Part shown: positions 1 to 6,041 of the stretch, in pieces | Layout of the letters: each line of letters starts with the position of its first letter | Position numbering within the stretch: position 1 is the first letter of the stretch | Source of the DNA: Gammaproteobacteria bacterium | GTDB lineage: Bacteria > Pseudomonadota > Gammaproteobacteria > CAISUE01 | Direction of reading: 5' to 3' | Length of the DNA stretch: 6,044 nucleotides | Assembly (NCBI GenBank): GCA_947378515.1 | Contig: CANCKG010000047.1 | Coordinates: 1-6,044, forward strand | Program-made: the position numbers and the translations under genes | Notes under the pieces: model-generated | Seen by the model: the letters and a program-made list of their open reading frames with translations, nothing else | Database searches by the model: none | Told to the model about the DNA's origin: nothing

Positions 1-1
1 C

Positions 2-553
2 ATCTGTGCTTTAATCGCACTATGTGGTTTAGGTCCTATACTGTGGCATTTTATGCATGATTATCAAAAACAGCGGGTTTTCACCTTACTCAACCCAGAA
101 CACGATCCTCTTGGCAAAGGCTATCACATCATTCAATCTAAAATTGCCATCGGTTCAGGTGGGATATGGGGTAAGGGTTGGTTACATGGCTCGCAAGCAC
201 ACTTATCGTTTTTGCCAGAACATGCCACCGATTTTATTTTCGCTGTCAGTGGTGAAGAATTTGGCTTTCTCGGCAGTGTGGTGTTAATTGCCTTGTTTTG
301 TTTTATTTTAGGTCGCGGGCTCTTCATTACCTTAGCCGCAAAAGATTCTTTTGGTCGCTTAGCCGCCGGTAGCATCACTTTATTATTTTTTTTATCGGCT
401 TTTGTCAATATGGCGATGGTGTCAGGTTTATTGCCAGTGGTGGGTATACCATTGCCGTTAGTAAGTTATGGCGGTACTGCTTTAGTCACTTTTATCGCCT
501 GCTTTGGCATTGTCATGAGTATTCATGCTCACCCCAAACTCGTCAGCACTTAA
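2..553 (+). CDS. rodA: RodA, SEDS peptidoglycan glycosyltransferase (3' part)
   Basis: This is the C-terminal part of the rod-shape SEDS protein RodA (MrdB). RodA polymerises lipid II into glycan strands with PBP2 in the elongasome of the inner membrane. The frame is open from the left edge, so the start and the first transmembrane helices lie outside the window. Visible hallmarks are the large periplasmic loop with [37 protein letters not shown] and [13 protein letters not shown], followed by hydrophobic helices and the final [17 protein letters not shown] and GIVMSIHAH blocks. The Asp of HATDF (codon 230-232) matches the essential loop Asp of SEDS polymerases. The GKGWLHG and FLPE wording and the short tail fit RodA better than FtsW. 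The protein ends at TAA with no obvious terminator before the repeat element that follows. No broken frame is visible in the part present. Confidence 0.95.
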   Translation: MCALIALCGLGPILWHFMHDYQKQRVFTLLNPEHDPLGKGYHIIQSKIAIGSGGIWGKGWLHGSQAHLSFLPEHATDFIFAVSGEEFGFLGSVVLIALFCFILGRGLFITLAAKDSFGRLAAGSITLLFFLSAFVNMAMVSGLLPVVGIPLPLVSYGGTALVTFIACFGIVMSIHAHPKLVST

Positions 554-568
554 AACATGCCTTACAAA

Positions 569-576
569 CTTTAATA
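569..576. repeat. Left copy of 8-bp direct repeat (target-site duplication)
   Basis: CTTTAATA directly abuts the left inverted terminus at 577. An identical copy follows the right terminus. The match is exactly eight bases and stops at the element borders. Confidence 0.7.
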
Positions 577-726
577 GTATCCATTCACCACATTTTCCTA
601 TTTCTCGCGTAGATCTACGCCAGTGGCGACTGGCAGCGATGGGGGATTGTTAAGGGGGATAACCGCGATTCTCCCCCTTAACCTGCACTAGCGCGGGTTC
701 CCCGCGCGTAGGTGCTGAATGGATAC
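577..726. mobile_element. MITE-like non-coding element with terminal inverted repeats and 8-bp target duplication
   Basis: This 150-bp block begins with GTATCCATTCACCAC (577-591) and ends with the inverse of GTATCCATTCAGCAC (712-726), so 14 of 15 bases match. It is bounded by the identical octamer CTTTAATA at 569-576 and 727-734, as expected for a target-site duplication. No open frame of useful length lies inside, and its interior is GC-rich and full of hairpins, unlike the AT-rich flanks. Size, inverted termini and flanking repeat together indicate a miniature inverted-repeat element moved in trans by a transposase not encoded here. Several IS families make 8-bp duplications (for example ISL3, IS66, IS1595), and I cannot assign one from the termini. 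It fills most of the 212-bp gap between rodA and the lipoprotein gene, ending 39 bp before that gene's ATG. Confidence 0.75.
607..707. other. Cluster of four hairpins inside the MITE-like element
   Basis: Four inverted repeats lie almost end to end. The first is the perfect 14-bp palindrome GCGTAGATCTACGC (607-620). The second is GCCAGT-GGCG-ACTGGC (619-634), which shares two bases with the first. The third is an 11-bp stem GTTAAGGGGGA / TCCCCCTTAAC with a 12-base loop (649-682). The fourth is GCGCGGG-TTC-CCCGCGC (691-707). None is followed by a T-run, so these are not typical rho-independent terminators. They would still fold strongly in RNA read through from rodA or in single-stranded DNA. 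Confidence 0.7.
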
Positions 727-734
727 CTTTAATA
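727..734. repeat. Right copy of 8-bp direct repeat (target-site duplication)
   Basis: The second CTTTAATA starts immediately after the right terminus at 726. Removing 577-734 would rejoin the rodA tail to the sequence before the lipoprotein gene with a single copy of the octamer. Confidence 0.7.
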
Positions 735-765
735 TTAAATTACTCACACGCTGCACGCGAGAAAC

Positions 766-1467
766 ATGAAAAATAATACAAATAAAATATACTTAACGCT
801 GATAGTAAGTTTAGCATTAGTTGGCTGTGGCTCGAGCATTCCCAAACACACGCCGTATCTCGTCAACAATGTCAATCAACGGGCAGTGGTGATTGCCGCG
901 CAAACCCATAATCAATTGCGCCCCCAATTAGTGACGCTCGCGCTACGCTCTTACAACAATGCCCAATTAGACGGTTATGGCAATAAACATATTTTGACTA
1001 TTATCGATTATTCGCTGCCATCAACCCAGAATCGGTTATGGATTATCAATCTCGATACCAATCGCGTCATTTTCGATGACAAAGTCGCTCATGGCAGTGG
1101 CAGTGGTAGCTTGTATGCGACGCATTTTTCAGATCAAATGGATAGCCGCCAGAGCAGCATTGGGATGTATCAAACCAGTTCGAATGGCTATCGGGGCCGC
1201 CACGGTTATTCTTTACGGTTAATAGGGTTAGAGCCTGGCTATAACGATCAAGCATTCAAACGGGCGATTGTCTTACACAGTGCTCCTTATATCAGCGACA
1301 CCTTTATTCAAGCACACGGCATGGCTGGCCTCACCTGGGGCTGCCCTGCCATCAATCCGCAGTATATCAGACCCGTTATCAATACCTTGAGTGGTGGCAC
1401 GCTGATTTTTGCTTATGCCAATGTTCCAGTGTGGTTAAAAAATTCACGTTTTTTACAAGTCAGATGA
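766..1467 (+). CDS. Lipoprotein murein L,D-transpeptidase, YkuD_2-type
   Basis: A 233-residue predicted lipoprotein of the murein L,D-transpeptidase catalytic family (YkuD_2, PF13645). These cysteine enzymes act on peptidoglycan stem peptides in the periplasm. Residues 1-21 form a lipoprotein signal (KNNTNK, hydrophobic stretch, lipobox LVGC with Cys21). Residue 22 is Gly, not Asp, which suggests outer-membrane sorting. The domain covers about residues 52-220: ILTIIDYS (76-83), RLW (90-92), HGSGSGS (109-115), RHGYSLRLIGLEPGYN (145-160), VLHSA with probable catalytic His171, TWGCPAINP with probable nucleophile Cys193, and GTLIFAYA near the end. The classical SHGC box is replaced by WGC, which is normal for this subfamily. 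ATG 766 is preceded only by a weak purine stretch (CGAGA). The gene converges on the - strand L,D-transpeptidase at 1509 and has a secreted paralogue at 2586-3272. Whether it cross-links, anchors proteins or hydrolyses cannot be told from sequence. Confidence 0.88.
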   Translation: MKNNTNKIYLTLIVSLALVGCGSSIPKHTPYLVNNVNQRAVVIAAQTHNQLRPQLVTLALRSYNNAQLDGYGNKHILTIIDYSLPSTQNRLWIINLDTNRVIFDDKVAHGSGSGSLYATHFSDQMDSRQSSIGMYQTSSNGYRGRHGYSLRLIGLEPGYNDQAFKRAIVLHSAPYISDTFIQAHGMAGLTWGCPAINPQYIRPVINTLSGGTLIFAYANVPVWLKNSRFLQVR

Positions 1468-1530
1468 TAGAGGACATGAGGACAGAAAATTTTGTCATCC
1501 GTCATCTGTCATCTGTCTTCTGTCTTCTGA
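1461..1530. terminator. Possible bidirectional terminator between convergent genes
   Basis: The two convergent reading frames end at 1467 and 1509. Between them lies AAAATTTT (1486-1493), preceded by purine-rich sequence (CAGATGA, GAGGACAG) and followed by the complementary-type sequence GTCATCC, TCATCTG. CAGATGA at 1461-1467 is the exact inverse of TCATCTG further right. The arms pair only imperfectly, with bulges, so termination in both directions is an inference from position and symmetry. Confidence 0.35.
1494..1528. repeat. Five tandem heptamers, GTCATCT/GTCTTCT type
   Basis: Five 7-base units follow without gaps: GTCATCC, GTCATCT, GTCATCT, GTCTTCT, GTCTTCT. The array starts in the intergenic gap and continues into the last codons of the - strand L,D-transpeptidase, supplying its stop codon and the residues just before it. 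Because the unit is not a multiple of three, any gain or loss of a copy would alter that C-terminus. Confidence 0.8.
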
Positions 1531-2432
1531 ACACCAATCGCAACAGGAATCCCGGTTTGTTCGGCAACGGCTGCACCGACTCTTTGCCAATCGATCGTTG
1601 CTGGATGGTCTTTGGTCGCTAAAGCAATTTGTTCATTCGCCGAATGCGCATTGTAGTATTCATCAAAAGGACTCACCGCTTGCAAGTACAAGACATGATT
1701 TTGCCAACCCGCTTTATCTTCGACATGGGTGATGGTCACGCGCGTTCCCACTGGCACATTATTGTATAAAAACTCAATATCACTATCCCATAAGCGCATG
1801 CAACCGTGTGAAGCGCGCCGCCCAATCGAACGGGGCGCCAGAGTGCCATGCAATCGCAAGCCTTCAATACCCAAATACAAAGCATAATGACCCAAGGGGT
1901 TTTCAGGATCGGTTGAACTGTAAAAGGATTTTAAGCGCTTACCCTTTTCAATACTGTCTGCCATGATCGAAGGCGGTACAGTCCACGTCGGATTAGCGAT
2001 TTTCGATTGCACCTCGGTAGTTCCAAGCGGGGTATTCCAACCGACTTTGCCGGCTGCGATCGGAAAGGTATCAACTTCCGTACCATTTAAAGGGAAATAA
2101 TAAACACGTAATTCAGCCAAATTAACGACGATACCCACTCTTAAGGTCGGTAAAATATAGCGCGCTGGAATTTGCACTGGCGTGCCTTTGTGTAAGGCTT
2201 TAGTGGCTGATAAATTTTTGTTGGCGCTAACCATTTCTAAATAGCCGATATCAAAGTCTGCACCCACTTCGGCGAGCGTTTGTGAATCTTCTAAGGTCAC
2301 AACATTAACTTGACCCACCACATCATCCCCAACTGGTGGCAATAAAAAAGTTAACGCAAAGACCGACTGAACACTAGCCCATAAAAGGCTTAAGCAAAAA
2401 ATCTTAGTGACTACTGTTGAAATTCCTTTCAT
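1509..2432 (-). CDS. L,D-transpeptidase, ErfK/YbiS/YcfS type
   Basis: A 307-residue secreted L,D-transpeptidase like E. coli ErfK/YbiS/YcfS/YnhG, which link Braun lipoprotein to peptidoglycan or form 3-3 cross-links. Numbering is from ATG 2432. Residues 1-26 are a signal peptide ending SVFA. Residues about 41-94 form a LysM-like region resembling the ErfK N-domain (VGQVNVVTLEDSQTL, then GTPVQIPARYILP). The YkuD catalytic domain follows at about 99-235, with NPLGHYALYLG, LHG (His195), and SHGCMRL with nucleophile Cys211. A tail of about 70 residues, without a recognised domain, follows. An ATG at 2489 gives 19 more residues, but AGGA at 2438-2441 lies 5 bases before ATG 2432, and the signal peptide then starts properly with MKGISTVVTK. 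It lies downstream of, and in line with, the secreted YkuD_2-type gene, separated by an insertion-like block. Which of the E. coli paralogues is the functional equivalent cannot be decided. Confidence 0.92.
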   Translation of the reverse strand: MKGISTVVTKIFCLSLLWASVQSVFALTFLLPPVGDDVVGQVNVVTLEDSQTLAEVGADFDIGYLEMVSANKNLSATKALHKGTPVQIPARYILPTLRVGIVVNLAELRVYYFPLNGTEVDTFPIAAGKVGWNTPLGTTEVQSKIANPTWTVPPSIMADSIEKGKRLKSFYSSTDPENPLGHYALYLGIEGLRLHGTLAPRSIGRRASHGCMRLWDSDIEFLYNNVPVGTRVTITHVEDKAGWQNHVLYLQAVSPFDEYYNAHSANEQIALATKDHPATIDWQRVGAAVAEQTGIPVAIGVQKTEDR

Positions 2433-2437
2433 CTTCA

Positions 2438-2441
2438 TCCT
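2438..2441 (-). promoter_or_regulatory. Ribosome binding site that sets the start at 2432
   Basis: On the - strand AGGA is followed by TGAAG and then ATG at 2432, a 5-base spacing. It overlaps the in-frame ATG at 2438, and no comparable site precedes the ATG at 2489. This supports the shorter protein. Confidence 0.6.
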
Positions 2442-2462
2442 GTTATATAAATTTAGGTGCTC

Positions 2463-2470
2463 TACAAATA
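2463..2470. repeat. Left copy of 8-bp direct repeat TACAAATA
   Basis: The identical octamer recurs at 2587-2594. The match does not extend in either direction, as a target-site duplication would behave, though an AT-rich octamer can recur by chance. Confidence 0.45.
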
Positions 2471-2586
2471 CGTAACACGCTGGAACCACGAATTACTCGC
2501 CTATGGATCATCTGGCTCGCGACTCCGACGGGCAGGCCGTATCGAGTAAGCCGAGGGAACTGCCCTTACTATTCATCGTTATTCCT
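2471..2586. mobile_element. Insertion-like structured intergenic block bounded by 8-bp direct repeats
   Basis: A GC-rich 116-bp block stands out from AT-rich flanks and is bounded by a perfect octamer TACAAATA at 2463-2470 and 2587-2594. It has no open frame of note. It can fold: an outer imperfect stem GGAACCACGA (2482-2491) pairs with TCGTTATTCC (2576-2585) at 8 of 10 positions, enclosing a perfect stem TTACTCG (2493-2499) / CGAGTAA (2543-2549). GGGCAG (2530-2535) can instead pair with CTGCCC (2560-2565). The termini next to the direct repeats are not good inverted repeats, so a transposon-type origin is less certain than for 577-726. It could also be a repeated palindromic element or a structured RNA region. 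Confidence 0.45.
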
Positions 2587-3272
2587 TACAAATATTTTGA
2601 ATGAGTTAACCAATTACGGTCTGGTGCATAAGCAAATAACAAGGTTCCAGCTTTAATCGTATTGATCACGGCATTAGCGACGCTAGGATTTAACGCAAAG
2701 CAACCGAAGCTTCGACCTAAACGTCCATGAGTACTGGCAAATTGGGGGCTGACATAATTGGCCGCATGCACCACGATATTACGCGCCGCAGCATTTTTAT
2801 TAAAGCCTTTTTCTAAGCCATTAAGGCGCAATGAATAACCATGCTGACCTTGATAAGGCTCGCCAGTAACAAATAACCCCAAGCTTGATTTTAAACTTTG
2901 CGGTTGATCGGAAAAGACGGTTGGAATATTTTCACCGCTATTTTTGGCGTGCGCCACTAATTCTTGAAACAATAAGTTATTATTTTTTAAATCAAAGACC
3001 CATAAGCGCGGTACCGTTGAAGCTTGTGAATAATCGACAATCGTTAAAATTTGTTGATTATCAAAGCCTTCTGCTCGCGCTTTTTGATAAGATACTAAGC
3101 CCAATTGCAAGGCCCGCGGATTAAGACCTGGTGCTTCATGACACAAGGCCTTCAGGGTTGCTTCAAAATCTTGCGGCATCGTGGCTGTTTGGGCTAGCAC
3201 TTGCTTTGTTAGTAATAACGCGCCGGTTAACAGGCTCAATTGCAGATATTTCTTAACGATTACCACGCTCAC
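2586..3272 (-). CDS. Secreted murein L,D-transpeptidase, YkuD_2-type
   Basis: A 228-residue predicted periplasmic protein of the YkuD_2-type murein L,D-transpeptidase family, paralogous to the lipoprotein at 766-1467. Residues 1-27 form a signal peptide ending QVLA, with no lipobox. The domain follows: ILTIVDYS (75-82), RLWVFDL (89-95), FSDQ (120-123), SSLGLF (129-134), QHGYSLRLNGLEKGFN (143-158), VVHAA with probable catalytic His169, SFGCFALNP with probable nucleophile Cys191, and GTLLFAYA near the end. The start is uncertain. GTG 3272 gives the longest frame, and GTG 3266 is also possible; GGTGA lies just before and across this start but at poor spacing. It follows alaS in the same direction after a 105-bp gap, and the ErfK/YbiS-type gene follows it. 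A direct repeat of an insertion-like block overlaps its stop codon. Its exact reaction is not readable from sequence. Confidence 0.88.
   Translation of the reverse strand: MSVVIVKKYLQLSLLTGALLLTKQVLAQTATMPQDFEATLKALCHEAPGLNPRALQLGLVSYQKARAEGFDNQQILTIVDYSQASTVPRLWVFDLKNNNLLFQELVAHAKNSGENIPTVFSDQPQSLKSSLGLFVTGEPYQGQHGYSLRLNGLEKGFNKNAAARNIVVHAANYVSPQFASTHGRLGRSFGCFALNPSVANAVINTIKAGTLLFAYAPDRNWLTHSKYL
2587..2594. repeat. Right copy of 8-bp direct repeat TACAAATA
   Basis: This copy overlaps the last codons and two bases of the stop codon of the - strand gene ending at 2586. The third stop base belongs to the inserted block; with the block removed the codon would read TAG instead of TAA, so the protein end is unchanged. 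Confidence 0.45.
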
Positions 3273-3323
3273 CCCACAGGTATTGTCGAGTCACCACTGT
3301 AGCATAGTCAGCTTAAGACTACC

Positions 3324-3340
3324 TTAAGGGAAAGCCTTAA
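3324..3340 (-). other. Small hairpin in the gap after alaS
   Basis: TTAAGG-GAAAG-CCTTAA forms a 6-bp stem with a 5-base loop, 38 bp beyond the alaS stop in the direction of transcription. No T-run follows on the - strand, so it is a weak terminator candidate at best. alaS and the next gene could still be co-transcribed. Confidence 0.3.
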
Positions 3341-3377
3341 ACATAACTCATAACTGTTCACGACACGCTGTGCGCGA

Positions 3378-5981
3378 CTAAGCCATCAGCCGTTCGGTAA
3401 TATAGCTATTCGCCGCTTCTAAGGCTGCGGTGATTTTCTGTACTTGATCTCCCGAACCGGTAGCAAAATCAGCTCGGCCACCGCCTTTACCACCGACCAT
3501 GCCAGTTAGCTGACTAATCAATTGCCCCGCTTGGCAGCATTTGGCGACATCACCACTGGCCAGTGCGATCAACTGCACCTTATGTTCATGCACCGTGGCT
3601 AACACAATGAAGCATGAAGCTAAACGATCGCGCAAGTACTCACCAAGATTTTTTAATGCCGCGCCATCAAAATCAGTAACCTGTTCAACTAAAACATTCA
3701 CCGCACCCATTAGCTTAACATTAGCGATTAATTGTTCAGCCAATAGCTGAGCGATTTTCGTTTGCGCTTGCGCTAAAGCGACTTCTTGCTGTTTGGCGTT
3801 AAGTAATAATTGCTTCAAACGATCTAATAATTGCTTCGGTTTAGCTTTAACGGCTTGGCTCGCCGCCAGTATTTCAGCTTGCAAAGCAGCGACCCATTGC
3901 AGTGCGCAAGTGCCTGTCACTGCTTCGAGGCGTCGAATACCGGCCGCCACGCCTGATTCGGACGTTATTTTAAATAACCCGATGTTACCGGTGTGATTCA
4001 CATGCGTGCCACCACACAATTCTTTCGACACATCCCCCATCGACAACACTCGCACTTCTGCCCCATATTTTTCACCAAACAAAGCTGTAGCACCGGCTTC
4101 AATAGCGTCTTCTGGCGTCATCAATTGGGTAATGACCGAATAATTCGCACGAATAAAGCCATTCACTAACGTTTCGATGTCTTGTAATTGTTCAGCGGTC
4201 ACCAAGCTCGGGTGAGTAAAATCAAACCGTAAGCGTTTAGCATCGACAAGCGAGCCTTTTTGTTCGACATGAGAGCCTAATACCTGCTGCAACGCGGCAT
4301 GCAATAAATGCGTGGCCGAATGATTGCATGCTGTGGCTTGGCGCGCTTTAGCATCAACGAACGCGTCAACTTGTTCAGCGACAGTCAAATAGCCACGCGT
4401 GACCGAGCCATAATGTACGATTGCCTGAGCCACTTTTTGGGTATCGGTCACGGCAAATAAACCCGTTGGCGTTTGAATGACGCCTTGATCACCCACTTGA
4501 CCGCCCGATTCGCCATAAAAAGGACTACTCACTAGAATCACTTGACCACTTTGACCGTGCGTTAATTGTTGAACCAATTCGCCCTCTTGATACAATTCAC
4601 AGATCGTCGTGCTTAAGGCTAACTGCTCATAACCGATAAATGTCGAGCTACAGTAGGTGCTTAAACTGGATTCAGTCCTAGCATTAAATTTACTGGCGGC
4701 TTTCGATAAACTGCGTTGCTTAGCCATGGCTGCTTCAAAGCCAGCTTCATCGATGGTTAATTCTTGTTCACGCGCAATATCGGCCGTTAAATCCAGCGGA
4801 AAACCGTAGGTATCGTACAATTTAAACACCGCATCGCCAGGAATAACTGTGACTGCACCCAATGCACCAATCACTTCGGTCAATAAACTTAAACCCAAAG
4901 CCAGCGTTTTGGCAAATTGTCGCTCTTCTTGCAACAAGACCGCTGCTATAGCTTGTTGTTTCGCGCTTAAGGCCGGGTAGGCTTCCCCCATCACAGCTAC
5001 CAAGGCTGGCACTAACTGATGAAAAAAGGGTTCAGTTAACCCCAGTTTATGGCCATGGCGAATCGCCCGACGAATGATCCGGCGCAAGACATAACCGCGA
5101 CCCTCGTTAAGCGGTAACACCCCATCGAGAATTAAAAAGCTACTCGCACGAAGATGATCGGCAATCACCCGCAGCGATTGATTCGCTAGATCGGAGCAAT
5201 TCGCTAAGCTTGCCGCAGCTTGGATTAAGGGTAAAAATAAATCGGTGTCATAATTATTGTGCACATTTTGTAACACCGCCGCTAACCGCTCTAAACCCAT
5301 GCCAGTATCGACCGATGGTTTGGGTAAGGGCGTCAATGTGCCATCAATGCTACGATTAAACTGCATGAACACTAAATTCCAAATTTCGATATAGCGATCG
5401 CCATTTTCCTCTGGCGTGCCGGGTGGACCACCCCAAATATCGGCCCCGTGATCATAAAATATTTCCGAACAGGGGCCACAAGGACCGGTATCGCCCATCG
5501 ACCAAAAATTATCTTGCGCACCGATTTCAGATAAACGCGCCGGATCGATACCAATTTCATTCAACCAAATATCCCGTGCTTCAGCGTCTTGATCAAATAC
5601 CGTGATCCACAAACGCTCTTTAGGTAATTGCAATTCTTCGGTTAAAAAGCGCCACGCTAGGAAAATGGCATCCCGCTTAAAATAATCACCAAAACTAAAA
5701 TTGCCCAACATTTCAAAAAAAGTGTGATGCCGCGCGGTATAACCGACATTTTCTAAATCATTGTGTTTACCACCGGCGCGCAAACACCGTTGACTCGACA
5801 CCGCTCGGCTATAAGGACGCTGATCGGTCCCTAAAAAAACATCTTTAAATTGCACCATGCCAGCATTGGTAAATAATAAAGTCGGGTCATTACCCGGCAC
5901 CAAACTACTCGACGGCACAATAGTGTGATTTTGTTCGGCAAAAAAACTTAAAAAACGGCTGCGAATATCGGAAGATTTCAT
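3378..5981 (-). CDS. alaS: Alanyl-tRNA synthetase
   Basis: A complete 867-residue class II alanyl-tRNA synthetase, close to the 876 residues of the E. coli enzyme. It charges tRNA-Ala in the cytoplasm and clears misacylated Ser- and Gly-tRNA. The order is canonical: the aminoacylation domain starts with SSSLVPGNDPTLLFTNAGM (24-42), then motif 2 with RAGGKHNDLENVGYTARHH (68-86) and motif 3 DTGMGLERLA (225-234); the tRNA-recognition region runs to about 460. The editing domain carries SPFYGESGGQVGDQG (486-500), HSATH (His554, His558) and CGGTH (Cys656, His660), the zinc/editing residues. A helical linker (about 700-755) leads to the C-Ala domain, with the glycine-rich GGKGGGRADFATGSG at 830-844. 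ATG 5981 aligns with the usual N-terminus, although no strong ribosome site is visible. All key residues are intact. The genes after it encode L,D-transpeptidases, where E. coli has csrA after alaS. Confidence 0.98.
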   Translation of the reverse strand: MKSSDIRSRFLSFFAEQNHTIVPSSSLVPGNDPTLLFTNAGMVQFKDVFLGTDQRPYSRAVSSQRCLRAGGKHNDLENVGYTARHHTFFEMLGNFSFGDYFKRDAIFLAWRFLTEELQLPKERLWITVFDQDAEARDIWLNEIGIDPARLSEIGAQDNFWSMGDTGPCGPCSEIFYDHGADIWGGPPGTPEENGDRYIEIWNLVFMQFNRSIDGTLTPLPKPSVDTGMGLERLAAVLQNVHNNYDTDLFLPLIQAAASLANCSDLANQSLRVIADHLRASSFLILDGVLPLNEGRGYVLRRIIRRAIRHGHKLGLTEPFFHQLVPALVAVMGEAYPALSAKQQAIAAVLLQEERQFAKTLALGLSLLTEVIGALGAVTVIPGDAVFKLYDTYGFPLDLTADIAREQELTIDEAGFEAAMAKQRSLSKAASKFNARTESSLSTYCSSTFIGYEQLALSTTICELYQEGELVQQLTHGQSGQVILVSSPFYGESGGQVGDQGVIQTPTGLFAVTDTQKVAQAIVHYGSVTRGYLTVAEQVDAFVDAKARQATACNHSATHLLHAALQQVLGSHVEQKGSLVDAKRLRFDFTHPSLVTAEQLQDIETLVNGFIRANYSVITQLMTPEDAIEAGATALFGEKYGAEVRVLSMGDVSKELCGGTHVNHTGNIGLFKITSESGVAAGIRRLEAVTGTCALQWVAALQAEILAASQAVKAKPKQLLDRLKQLLLNAKQQEVALAQAQTKIAQLLAEQLIANVKLMGAVNVLVEQVTDFDGAALKNLGEYLRDRLASCFIVLATVHEHKVQLIALASGDVAKCCQAGQLISQLTGMVGGKGGGRADFATGSGDQVQKITAALEAANSYITERLMA

Positions 5982-6028
5982 AGAAAGATCATTATCACTA
6001 AAAGATATAAAGAGTATCGGCTATTGTA

Positions 6029-6041
6029 AGCTGCAACAGCT
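6029..6041. promoter_or_regulatory. Short dyad upstream of alaS, possible operator
   Basis: AGCTG-CAA-CAGCT is a perfect 5-3-5 inverted repeat centred about 54 bp before the alaS ATG. E. coli AlaRS is known to repress its own gene through a palindrome near the promoter, so an operator is conceivable here. The dyad is short, the promoter is not clear, and the sequence is cut soon after it. Confidence 0.2.

Noticed and set aside
649..682. Rho-independent terminator of rodA
   Set aside because: The 11-bp stem is strong but has a 12-base loop and is followed by CTGCAC, not a T-run. It also belongs to the inserted element.
2433..2489. N-terminal extension of the ErfK/YbiS-type protein to ATG 2489
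   Set aside because: The extra 19 residues put a non-signal sequence before the signal peptide, and the only good ribosome site sits just before ATG 2432.
2490..2570. tRNA gene
   Set aside because: The folded block has no acceptor stem with a T-arm GTTCRA box at the right distance and no plausible anticodon arm.
2471..2586. Integron attC site
   Set aside because: Size and foldability fit loosely, but the ends do not match the RYYYAAC and GTTRRRY core sites, and no gene cassette or integrase is present.
2885..3124. Open frame on the + strand opposite the secreted L,D-transpeptidase
   Set aside because: It lies wholly inside a well-supported gene on the other strand, has no ribosome site and no recognisable protein features. 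The other short overlapping frames in the window are shadows of the same kind.
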